DNA of 64,000 nucleotides, taken from positions 558,001-622,000 of the forward strand of contig OZ037858.1 of NCBI GenBank assembly GCA_964035575.1. Reading direction: 5' to 3'. A model generated the notes under the pieces. That model was not told where the DNA came from. It saw only the letters and a list, made by a program, of their open reading frames with translations, and did not search any database. The stretch comes from Rhynchopus sp. YZ270_cl-10. Its lineage: Eukaryota > Euglenozoa > Diplonemea > Diplonemida > Diplonemidae. The position numbers and the translations under genes are program-made. Shown here piece after piece: positions 53,740 to 63,576 of this stretch; within the stretch, counting starts at the first letter, position 1; every line of letters starts with the position of its first letter.

Positions 53740-54602
53740 ACAAAAAAATAAGGGATATAAACGGAGTTAGAACAACCATCAAACCGGCAGCTTAGGTTGC
53801 GGGAAAAAGGCGCGCAAAAAAACAGATTTACGCATATTTTTTGCAGAAGTCGTCACACAGTTTTTTGTTTTTTTGTTGTTGTGGTTGTGTGGCTATCGAC
53901 GGGAAGGGGGGTTAAAAAAAAACAAGAAAGAAAAGTTGGCAAAGATGAACCCTTACCGTTCACCTTAACAAAGACTGTCAGAAATAAAGACAGAAGTTCT
54001 GTACAAACAATGTCATCCTTTAAATTTCCAGGATGTTCAGAACAATACATCTTGTCCATGAAGAGGGTGACAGAGATGAGATTTTTTTTGTATTTTTGGG
54101 GGGGAAACTTCCCATTACTTTTAGGGGAAAACTTTTTTTTTGATAATCTGTTGGGATAGAAGTGTTATCTTGCCGCGCACAGCAGTCTGCATCACCCAAG
54201 TGAGATTTTTTTTAATTTTTTTTTGAAAGGGACTATCGTCAGACACACTAACAGCTTGGTTCCTTTTTTCCTTCCCGGAAAGAGGCTTTTTTTTTGGGGG
54301 GGGGGGGTAACCCTCACATAATAATGAAGGTATTGGGTGGGGAATATAGGCAGGGGGTGATTGAGAATTTTTTGCAATTTTTGCACGTTCTAAACTCTGT
54401 TCAAGAAAAAGGGGGGGGGGTTTTTTTGCTCTAGCATCCAGTTACCAGAAGTGTTCAACAAAGAGGAAAAACACAAAAATTCTTTCTGTTTTTTTTTTGT
54501 CAGAAAAAACAAACCCGATAGTTCTTTTTTTTGCCACAAAAAAGAAAAAGAAAAAAAACGATGGGAAAAGAGAAGGGGAAAAAAAAGGGTCAACAGAACA
54601 AA

Positions 54603-54832
54603 TCAACGCTTCTCCTCACGTTTGCTAGGGCGATTTTTGTCGCCCTTGCTGCCTCTTTGTGACTTTCCCCCTTTCTCTGATTTCCCGCCTTTGCTGCTAC
54701 TCCCACGATCACCGCGCTCCCAGTCAGCATCGCGTTGTTCCTGAGGAAATAATGTGTTTGTGGCAATATTGATTTTTTTGATAAATTGTTTGGAGTAGTG
54801 TAGTTGCCACAGTTGTGCAATCTCCACTGTAG

Positions 54833-54863
<31 letters not shown>

Positions 54864-57327
54864 GGTTTTCTTCCTTGCTTTCGTATTTTTTGTTTTCTGT
54901 ATCTATGTGGATCCCCCCCAGTGAACCGTTTGGGACCCCGCTCTGCCGTGGCAGTCGTGGTTAGCGTTGTCATGTTTGTCTGTAGCACACAAGTAAGAAG
55001 AGAGACTCTAGGTCTCATTGGCGTCTGTTTCTCAAAAGTTTGGTTGTTGTTCTACTCTTGTGGGTTGCCGTTAAACGGAAGCGCCTCCCCATTTACCACG
55101 AAAATTTTTTTTCTTCTTTTTTTTTTGAAAATTTTGACAACGTGTACCCCCGCGAACGGGCAATTCCACGTTTTGAATAATGTGTTGGCTGAGAGCTGCC
55201 ACGTCAGCAGCCGGTACTATTATTTTGTTTTATCTCTCAGTCCTAGCGATTCCTTTTGGTCTGCTTGGGTTAGACGGGTAGTCCCCCCCGTCTCCTATAG
55301 GTCTTTTTTACTATTTTTGGTGCCTTGAAACGAACACTGACCCCAGCACAATTACTGTTGCCTTTAGACATTGATCGCCTCAGCTCCAAAACCATACGCA
55401 TTCCATGGCAGAGAACATACTGAGTCACCAGGACCCACAATATAAAAGGGAAAAGGTTGGCAAGAACCTAAACTTCGTTAGTCACACAAAAGTAAAGGAA
55501 GTAATGAAAAGAGAATCGTCCCATTGATGAATGATCGGACTCTGGTGAGTCGTGAAGCATACCTTCCCCTTGCCCGAAGAGCGTTTATCCTCCTCTGCTT
55601 TCGCGGAGGTTGCCGCTGGTGCAGTGACGCGTTGAACAGGGCGTTTTGCTGCTGCTTCTCCTTGAGCGTTGTCAGTGGTGTTCGTGCGTTTGCGGATTTC
55701 TTCAATCGCCGCTTTGCGTTGTTTCCCTTGTGCTTTGAGCCATTCCTTACGGAGTGCTTCTTGCTGTTTACGTCTTTTGTCCAATTCATCCTGCTTCTGC
55801 ATTTCTTCTTGGTATTGAAGCCGTTCTGCGCTTCCCTCAGCTGAGTCATCAAGCCTGCGCAACTTTTCCCTCAACCGCTTCCGTCTCTCTTCGTCTATCT
55901 CCCGCTCTTCTTCCTCTCTCCGGTGAATCCGTTCCTTGAGCTCTTTGTTTTCCTGGTCCGATGCGCGTGGGGGTGGTTGTGTTGCTGTAGGTACTTTCCC
56001 CGGCCCCCATAAGCGTCCACCAGCAGACTGACCAGATTTGTTGTCCACAAGGGGGGGCACGCCTAGATGCGGGATGGGGGTTTTACTGAAGTCCATCACC
56101 TCGTCGTCTGCCCAGTCTGTGTGGTGAATTAAAATTTACAAAATTAGCAAAAAAATAAAATAAAATTTAAAAAATAGAACGTTCCCATGGTGCATTCCAT
56201 TCGGTTTGCTCTTACACGACGACCTAGTTATGCCCTAAAATGAGGGAACAAGGGTTGCCTTGGAAAATTAACTAGACCCCTTTGTTATAATTTTTTGATT
56301 GTTACCACTTGTTGTCCCCTCCCCAGTATAAAAAAACCCCCCAAAAAAAAAACTTACGTCTGCCCAGGGCGCCACTTCGGGTGCAGAAACACTGCAAATC
56401 TTTGATTCAAAAGCCACAGTAGCAGATATCCCGCCTTGTGTTACATACCCATTCCCATCCCGGTTTTGGGGCCGTCTTCTGTCGGCCCATTTGCCCCAGG
56501 CACAGGTCCAGTATCACTGTCGTTGTTCGGCATATCCATGCCTTCGGAGGAAGGGCCGGGGGCAGGTGCCTCAGGCTGAGAAGGAGAGGGGGCTGGCGGC
56601 TCGTTGGGAAGCGCCTGCGCTGTCGGTGCTGAGTTGTCGATGGGAGGAGAAGCTGTAGGGGGCGCCGCGTAGTTGCCACGTGCGTGGGTCAAGTTCTTGA
56701 CACCCTGTTGGTGGATGTAGTGTTGAAATTGGTTTGCCATATTGTACGATGTTCAGCATTCCTTCAAGAATATCAAAAAGAGTTGAAAGTCTAAAAAAAA
56801 CCAAACTGAAGTATGATAGTGATCGTCCCCAAGTAAACAAAGCTCACTGAATTCTATTTTATATTGCCAACTTTTTGGCTTTCTTCAACAAAAAAGAAGT
56901 TGAAAACGTGCAAACGCCTCACTTTATCAGCGGACGCACTGATTCTCCGAGTGGTATCGAACCCCAGAGGGCACTTCATTGGCATGCACACGGTTACCAC
57001 GAGGTAGGTTGCATGCAGGTACATAAGCATTGCCCCATCCAGAACGGGAGGGGGGGTATCTTATCACGTAAAGAAGTTTTCAAAAAAGAAATCAAAAAGG
57101 CGTACCCACATATGGCCCACAACGGGTAAAGGAGTTGCTGTAGGCGGTCTGTTCGTCTGACTTGCGTCGTCGTCTGTCACGCCATTTATCTTCCTCTCTC
57201 GCTCATCCTTGGTTGGATCCCTCAAGCTCCCTGGTCCTGCCCCTGAGGATCGCGCGCCCATGGAAGATATCTGGAAAGGGCGAACATTTACATTGTTCAC
57301 ACCCTTCGAGCCTCCCTTCCCCCCCAT
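54603..57327 (-). CDS. Charged low-complexity protein, four exons, not recognised
   Basis: Exons are 57327-57106, 56704-56449, 56116-55563 and 54740-54603, with introns of 401, 332 and 822 bp. Donors are GTACGC, GTATGT and GTATGC. All phases agree, giving about 389 residues. Exon 2 is Pro/Ala-rich. Exon 3 begins DWADDEVMDFSKTPIPHL, a compact motif, then a highly charged helix (about 215-300, EERRKRLREKLRRLDD). Exon 4 is Lys/Gly/Ser-rich (KGGKSEKGGKSQRGSKGDK). The Trp-acidic motif followed by a charged helix and RG/KG tail recalls translation or mRNP proteins such as eIF4B or PRRC2, but I cannot assign a family. The introns carry A- and D-type repeats. Confidence 0.72.
54780..54830 (-). repeat. 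A-type short repeat in an intron
   Basis: GATAAATTGTTTGGAGTAGT, then GTAGTTGCCACAGTTGTGCA and ATCTCCACTG. Lies about 40 bp upstream (gene sense) of the last exon of the 54603-57327 gene. Confidence 0.7.
56896..57042 (-). repeat. D-type repeat, longest copy, in an intron
   Basis: GAAGTTGAAAACGTGCAAAC, GCACTGATTCTCCGAGTGGT, ATCGAACCCCAGAGGGCAC, then TTACCACGAGGTAGG and CATTGCCCCATCCA. On the gene strand GGTTCGATACC matches a Pol III B box well. No clear A box. Confidence 0.65.
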
Positions 57328-57497
57328 CGCCTTAATGCAAAGGACTCCTTAGATTCGACACTGGGTTTGCTTTGCGTGTCGGGGCGAATATCTATGTACG
57401 AATCGATGTGATAACAGGGGGGGGATGTGAAAAGAGTCGCCCTGTAGTGTATGGTTGGTGTTAAGAAACCCGCAAACCCCCCTGTTGAAAACAAAGT

Positions 57498-57572
57498 GAA
57501 GTTGATAGTGCAAACGCCTCAGGGACGCAGGCACTGACACTCCGTGGGTTATCGAACCCCGGAGTGTTGCGC
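57498..57572 (-). repeat. D-type repeat with strong hairpin
   Basis: CACTCCG, T, GGGTT, ATCG, AACCC, CGGAGTG form a 12-bp stem with one bulge. Gene strand contains GGGGTTCGATAACC. Confidence 0.7.
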
Positions 57573-57823
57573 TTGGGAGTGGTTTACAGGGAAGCTGTAA
57601 GCAGAAAACAAAAAAAGAGGTGGTTACATTTCGTTGTACTTTTAGTTGGTTTTAGTCTTTTGTTTTGTTTTGTTTTGGGGAAAAGGGGAGAGAGAGAGGA
57701 GGGGGAACAACTCCCCACAAAACATTTTTTTTATTTTTATTTTAAAAAGACTCTGCCTCTGTGCTGTGTGCACAGAGGATTCCTCCATTTCCTAAGAGGA
57801 ATGGGTGTTTGTTTGTATTTTTT

Positions 57824-57873
57824 GAACACTTAGTTTTGTATTAGTGTAGACACCCGAGGATGAGCTCCACTAT
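57824..57873 (-). repeat. A'-type short repeat
   Basis: GAACACTTAGTTTTGTATTA, then GTGTAGACACCCGAGGATGA and GCTCCACTAT; inverse of the copy at 53691. Confidence 0.65.
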
Positions 57874-58200
57874 TTTATTTTTTTTTCCTTTTGTTTTTCT
57901 TTTGTTCCTTTCTTGCGGTATTCCGTAATACCGCGCGGTTTAAAAAAAAAACTATGCTTCTTGGTTGTACTTCCCGCTCAAATTTAATAGATGAACACTT
58001 TTGGAGACATTTTCATCAACAAAAATTTTAAAAAAAGTCTTACAAAGAAAGGGTTCATACAAACGCAAAACGCAGATATAAATATAAATAGAAAAAAATA
58101 CGTTGGTGCACACTTATCTGAAAAGGAGTCGGGAAGCTGAGGGTGGAGTGATTTGCCAGGAGGAATGAGGCCGCTCAGGGAACGGAGACTCCCATTTTTG

Positions 58201-58274
58201 TTGTGTCGACAATCGCCGAGTAATCCCACCAGGTGGGAGAATTCGGGTCAGTACTCAATGTTGGCCGAAGCCTT
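58201..58274 (-). repeat. E-type short repeat, full form
   Basis: TTGTGTCGACAATCGCCGAG, CCCACCAGGTGGGAG (a hairpin), then GTCAGTACTCAATG and TTGGCCGAAGCC. Confidence 0.65.
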
Positions 58275-59079
58275 TGCGTTTTTTTTTTTTTTTTTGTATG
58301 GAAAGAATTTGCAAACGCAATAAATGCAATGGAGGGGTAACATGAATAGCTCATACATTACAGAAGCTCGACATGCGTCTCTCCAAGGCGTCGTTTGCCT
58401 GTATCGTTGCTGTCTCACCTATTATTGTTGCTGGATCGACACAAAAAAAGGGGGCTATTGTGATGTCACTAATTAGCCATTAGACACTCGTTAGTTCAAA
58501 GAAAAAGAAAAAGAAAAAGGAAGAGAAAAAAGAGAAAAAAAAAGCAACAACCACGTCTGCAAGGAATACCTATACTAAAGACACACTTAGAACGTTATTC
58601 TCAGCATTTCCCCTCTTCCAACCCAGTTCTCATATCAGCACCATGCAGTATGGCATAATGCGCTGAAAAAAAAAAAATTATTTTGAATTGGTTGGGGGGA
58701 AAAAAATGAAGAACAACAGTCGTATATGTCCCGTATTATCTTTCTTCATAGATGGAGAATGCGCATGAGTGCGGATTTTCTATGTATGTTTATTACGTTG
58801 TTGCTTTTTTAAAATGTTATGGTACTTGGTGAAATTACCTGGTTTTTTTTTCAAGTTGTTGGAATGTAATCTGTTCATTTTAAACCCGCCTGCAAAAAAA
58901 AAAAAAGGGCAGCTTCGATAGTAGGGGGGTAAACACTAAACGCAAAACACAATCGTTGTTGAAAAAATCGTGGCAAAAAAATAAAAAAAATAAAAATGCT
59001 GTCAACAATATCGCTTCCGAGGATGCATTTTAATTTTCGTTTTTCCAAAGAAAACCCACATCACAAAAAAAAAGAGGAA

Positions 59080-59120
59080 AGTCGTCATGATGAGTCCAAG
59101 CCTCGCATGCTTAGTCACAC
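59080..59120 (-). repeat. B-type short repeat
   Basis: AAGTCGTCATGATGAGTCCA, then AGCCTCGCATGCTTAGTCAC. Confidence 0.55.
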
Positions 59121-59280
59121 TGACCAAAGGGGGGGAGACAAGAGCAAATCGTTGGGTTATTTTCCCAAAATTGACGTTTTTTTTTTTATTGAAAAAAAGA
59201 TGGAGCAATTTAGTTTTGTACTGCTTTCTTCCGAGGTGAAGAAAAAAGGGTACATCTCTCCTCTCATTCCTTTGCAATGC

Positions 59281-60807
59281 TTAATGTCCGACTGTGTGCG
59301 GCAGGGCGATCATGCAGGACTTGTGCTCGGTGTAGAGTGCCATGACATCAGGTCCAAGCTCCCGGCCAATTCCTGACATCTTGAACCCTCCGAAGGGCTG
59401 GGCAGTGTCGAAGGAGTTGTAGGTGTTCACCCAGCATGTTCCGGCACGCACGTCGTCGAGGAAACGGAAGGCCTTGGCAAGGTCCTTCGTGAAGATACCT
59501 GCCGCCAGTCCGTAGACAGTGTCGTTCGCACGCTTGAGCACGTCGCCAAAGTCCTTGAACGTCATGATAGACATGACAGGTCCAAAGATCTCCTCGCGCG
59601 CAATCGTCATGTGGTCCTCCACCTCCGTGAAGATCGTGGGCTGGATGAAGTATCCCTTCCCGCTGGTCCTCTTGCCTCCCGCCACACAGCGTGCACCCTC
59701 CTGCTTACCCTTCTGGATGTAGCCGTAGACGGTGTCGAACTGCTCCTTCGAGACCTGCGGGCCCATGTTGACGTCCTCGAAGGGGTCGCCCTGGGTGCGC
59801 TTCTTTGTGGCGGCGACGAGCTTGCGGATGAACTCATCCTTGATGGACTCGTGGACGAAGATCCTGGAGGATGCGGTGCAGACCTGCCCCTGGTTGAAGA
59901 AGACACCCACCTGCGCTGCGGCAACGGCGTTGTCGATGTCTGCGTCGTCGCAGATGATGAGCGGCGACTTGCCACCAAGCTCAAGCGTCACGCTCTTCAG
60001 GTTGCTCTCTGCCGCCGCCTTCATGATGATGTGCCCGACTGCGGTCGACCCAGTGAACCCAATCTTGTCCACGTCCATATGCTTTGCAAGGTGTCCACCT
60101 GCCGACGGTCCGAACCCGGGCAGAATCGAGACAACACCCGCAGGGAAGCCGGCGGCAACGATAAGCTCTCCAAGGCGGAGTGCGGTGAGGGGCGTCTGCT
60201 CGGCAGGCTTGAGGATCATGCAGTTGCCTCCTGCGAGGGCGGGGGCAAGCTTCCAGGTGGCCATGAGGAGGGGGAAGTTCCATGGGATGACCGCAGCGCA
60301 GACACCCTTCGGCTCGACACGGGTGTACGAGAAGAAGTCGCCGTCGACGGGGTTGGTCTTTCCTGTGAGCTTGTCAGCGTACCCTGCAAAGTAGCGGAAA
60401 CACTTGATGCAGAGGTTCAGGTCCACACCCTTCGACTCCGCAAGGGGCTTTCCGTTGTCCAGCGTCTCAAGCGTCGCCAGCTCCTCCTGGTGCTCCTCAA
60501 TCAGGTCCGCCAGCTTCAGAATCAGGTCACGACGCTTGGACCCCTCAGTACGACGCCATCCCTCGAACGCCTTCACCGCAGACGCCACTGCAATGTCAAC
60601 ATCCTTCTCACGCGCCTCCGACACAGAGCAGATGACCTCCCCAGTCGAGGGGTTGATCGTCTCAAAGGTGTGTCCACCTACGGAATCGACAAACTTGTTG
60701 TTGATCATCAGCTTCGTCTGGAAAGCACCCTCGCTGGGGTTAAGACGCTGCCTCTTGGAGGGGGGTGCGAAGTCACCCTCGTCATCGCTGTACAGACGGG
60801 TCGTCAT
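59281..60807 (-). CDS. Aldehyde dehydrogenase, ALDH1/2 class
   Basis: 508 residues from the ATG at 60807 (MTTRLYSDDEGDF); the upstream ATG at 60864 is possible but is preceded by no splice site. It is a full-length NAD(P)-dependent aldehyde dehydrogenase, oxidising aldehydes to acids. PWNFPLLMATWKLAPALAGGN is the nucleotide-binding entry, and GFTGSTAVG is the Rossmann turn. Catalytic Glu lies in TLELGGKSP, nucleophile Cys310 in NQGQVCTASSR, and EEIFGPVMS and GGFKMSGIGRELG close the domain. The extra 40-residue N-terminus carries PPSKRQRL, which looks like a nuclear signal rather than a mitochondrial leader. Single exon, intact. Confidence 0.95.
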   Translation of the reverse strand: MTTRLYSDDEGDFAPPSKRQRLNPSEGAFQTKLMINNKFVDSVGGHTFETINPSTGEVICSVSEAREKDVDIAVASAVKAFEGWRRTEGSKRRDLILKLADLIEEHQEELATLETLDNGKPLAESKGVDLNLCIKCFRYFAGYADKLTGKTNPVDGDFFSYTRVEPKGVCAAVIPWNFPLLMATWKLAPALAGGNCMILKPAEQTPLTALRLGELIVAAGFPAGVVSILPGFGPSAGGHLAKHMDVDKIGFTGSTAVGHIIMKAAAESNLKSVTLELGGKSPLIICDDADIDNAVAAAQVGVFFNQGQVCTASSRIFVHESIKDEFIRKLVAATKKRTQGDPFEDVNMGPQVSKEQFDTVYGYIQKGKQEGARCVAGGKRTSGKGYFIQPTIFTEVEDHMTIAREEIFGPVMSIMTFKDFGDVLKRANDTVYGLAAGIFTKDLAKAFRFLDDVRAGTCWVNTYNSFDTAQPFGGFKMSGIGRELGPDVMALYTEHKSCMIALPHTVGH

Positions 60808-63576
60808 TTTTTGTTCAGATAAAGGGCTGAGATGGTGCGGTGGATTAGAAGATGAAGTGAACAAAATCGAAGAAACTGGCTAATAAGAACCTAAGCCTCT
60901 CATGCTTTAACCAAAAAGGGAGTGTTTGAGGTGAAGGTGAGGGAGGGGGGAAAAGGAATGTGGAGTTGCGTTTGTTTTCCCTATAGTCGTTCGTCGCTGT
61001 GGAAGAGCTGACAATACGGAGAGGGGAGCGAGGCATAGGGGAGGAGAGAGAGAGGGGGAGAAGCGTTCATTTGAAGCACGCTATTGCCGATAAACGTTTT
61101 TTTAAAATAGAATGGAGCACCGTTCCGAAGAGGAATGCATCCACCCCTGTTTTGAAGCACGCTATTGCCTTTTACAGTCGCCCAAACTTGGCGTAATTAT
61201 TTTGTATAAGATTGCACAATACAAAAGTTTGGTATTTTTTTTGTGGTTTATAAAAACTGGTTTCAATTCTGGAGTGTGGGCATAGGGAGGGGTCAACCTA
61301 TAATAATAGCAAGATTTTCGGCCGATAATTTTTCATTATTTTTTAGCTTAAAAGGTGCTTTCATTTACGCACTATTTAAGTACTTATCCCCCTTTTATCT
61401 TTCATCCTTCATCTTCTCTACCCTAACATTTCCATCTTCCGACCTTTCATTTACCCTACAATGACTGCACCTGAAGGTGATTGCGTCAAATTGCATCGGG
61501 CAATCGACTCACGAAAACACAACAAGAAATACAAGCCCGTCTGGGACGGGTGGGTGAAGCAGCAGGTGGAGTCGAAGAACTCTCCATAAGGGTAATCCGC
61601 AAGGTGCGTGAATGGAAGGCGCAACGAAGAAGCTCGTGCCCTTGATATTCTCTTTCCGGTGTAGGTACAAAGGTGCATAATTCGCGCCAGACATTAAATC
61701 AGAGTCCTAGCTTGCCTGGGTCAGTGGGTCAAGCTGACCCAAGTGCCTGGGTCGCGACCCACGAAAAAAAAAAAAAAAGGGAATTAATTAATTTGGAAAT
61801 TGGGAAATTCTGATTTTTTCCCCTCTTTGGGGGGGCCCACCACCTTTTCTGGGGTAAGAAAAAAAATATCGACAAAAAAATCCGGCACCGTCCAGGGCTG
61901 GACCCAATTTTTTTTGCCTGCGGCGCCATTTTTCCTTTTTTGCTCCGCAAAAAAGGGTTCGTAGAGTGACTCTGTGGTCAGAGTCCGCGGAACACCCCCG
62001 TTCACCCCGTCCCGGACGGGGGTCAATTATTTTCCAAAAACCGACCCCCGTCCCAAACCCCCGTCCAGGGACGGGGGTTTTGGATTTTTTTTTGGGGGGG
62101 AGGAGGGGCCCATATTATGGGGAATTTTTTGAGATACCATCGAGCCGGACTCAATTGGTCAAACGTCGAAGGAAAAGGAAGCACGCAGCATGGCGAAAGG
62201 AAAAAAGTAGCGTACCGTGCGCCTGCGGCGCAAGCCTGCATCACACCATTCCCGTGACATTGTTTGCCTGTAAAAATGTACAATTTTAAGCGCATTTTTT
62301 TGAAATGTTGCGTACCGTGGCTTCGCTTGGAACCTTTGGGTGACATACCGCCGTTTCTTTTGTAAAAAAACTGAGGTTACTGATAATTCGTGCACCATGT
62401 GTGCCTGGTGCAAATATCAATAAAGTGCCGAACTCCGCCGTCGGATAACCGAGCAATTCTCACATTCCGCCGGAGGCCCCCAACTTGAGCTGGGGTGGGG
62501 ACCCGGGCGCGCGAAGCGCGCCCGGGCTCGACCGAGTTTTGATCTTCTTCTTCCTGTGACTAGCTTGTCAGCGGACGGAGAAAGCTCGGGAGAGGTTTTT
62601 TTTTTTTTTGTTTTTTGGGCGGGACGGGGGTTGGAAGGGGGTGCATAATTAATTTTCGGGGGAGGTCCGCGGGCTCTGTCTGTGGTGTAAAAAGCTACAT
62701 TTTTACACCGTACCCTAATTTTTTTCGCCTGCGGCGCCATTTTATATATTTTGTGTTGGGTGATCTATGAACGGGGAGTGATTTTTATGGTTATAGTAGC
62801 GTTCCACTTAACGTTGTGAGCAACTCACTAGTCGTAGTGGCCAAAATTTGTATCAGTCAAGAACTTGTCCATTTTTCTGAAATGACCCCACCACAGTGAG
62901 GGTAGAGCTCGGAAAACCCAAAAAAGCCAAGACAAGCCCCCCAAGGCCCAAAACCTCTGCTGACCCAAAAAAAAAATTCTGACCCAGATTTGGCATTTTT
63001 TTCCAAAACCAAGCTAGGACCCTGCATTAAATATAACTCCAAAAAAAAAACAGTGTACCTATTGCATAAGAGGTCCACTAGAATACTAGGTCCACACCCC
63101 CCCTATTTTGGCTGAGAGTTTCCTAAGGAGAAAGAAAGCGGAGACAAAGAGAATAAAAACCAGGTATGGTGGCCAAATCAGTGACAGTCTGTGCTGACTG
63201 ATTGGAAATCATTGGAGAAAGTAAATTAGATAGTTTAAAACAACAACAACAACAACAAAAACGCCTAGCCATAATGACTGGTCAGGGTCTGATCAGTCCA
63301 CCATATACCTTTAACAGAACCTTGCTCTCTCGGGAATGGAGGAGATAAAACGGACAAAACAGAACACATTTGTCTTTGTTGCAAACTTGCTAGAATGCCC
63401 TGTGCAAAGCGAAGATACTATGTACGTTTGTTCTCCTTTTTAAAAAATACGTTTTTTTTTTACATATAAAACATGGTCAAACAGACAAGCTGCAAAGACA
63501 TTAGCACTCAACTCTTTGCCAAATATTCACCTCTCACATCGTTCTCCGACGATCGGGTACCGTAAACCGGTGTGAC
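60808..63576. other. 2.8 kb spacer, no gene supported
   Basis: B-like copy at about 60876, a pyrimidine-rich plus-strand stretch at 61385-61460, and repeat R copy 2 (61865-63090). The flank of the PhzE-like gene shows nothing special. Confidence 0.55.
61865..63090. repeat. Composite dispersed repeat R, copy 2
   Basis: Shares with 52670-53430, in the same order: ATCCGGCACCGTCCAGGGCTG-like lead, GCCTGCGGCGCCATTTTT, TTTTTACACCGTACCC with a second GCCTGCGGCGCC, then AAAATTTGTATCAGTCAAGA, GAGGGTAGAGCTCGGAA and AGGTCCAC. It carries an extra GC-rich middle with CGTCC/ACGGGGG palindromes (61995-62090). Confidence 0.6.

Larger units (their letters stand above)
50793..54602. other. 3.8 kb spacer, no gene supported
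   Basis: Includes a 230-bp T/G-only tract (about 51285-51510), a B copy (52141), the first copy of the composite repeat R (52670-53430), a D copy inside it, an inverted A' copy (53691), and hairpins of GGGATAATAGGTCCAC. Confidence 0.6.
57328..59280. other. 2 kb spacer, no gene supported
   Basis: D (57498), A' (57824), E (58201) and B (59080) repeats; long A and T runs; no convincing frame. Confidence 0.6.

Noticed and set aside
59611-60822. 403-residue plus-strand frame
   Set aside because: Antisense shadow of the GC-rich aldehyde dehydrogenase gene; no recognisable domain.
61461-61589. Small plus-strand ORF (42 codons) after a long pyrimidine-rich leader
   Set aside because: It would be the only plus-strand gene; no AG acceptor follows the tract, no family is recognised, and the peptide is short. 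Kept as a doubtful case.
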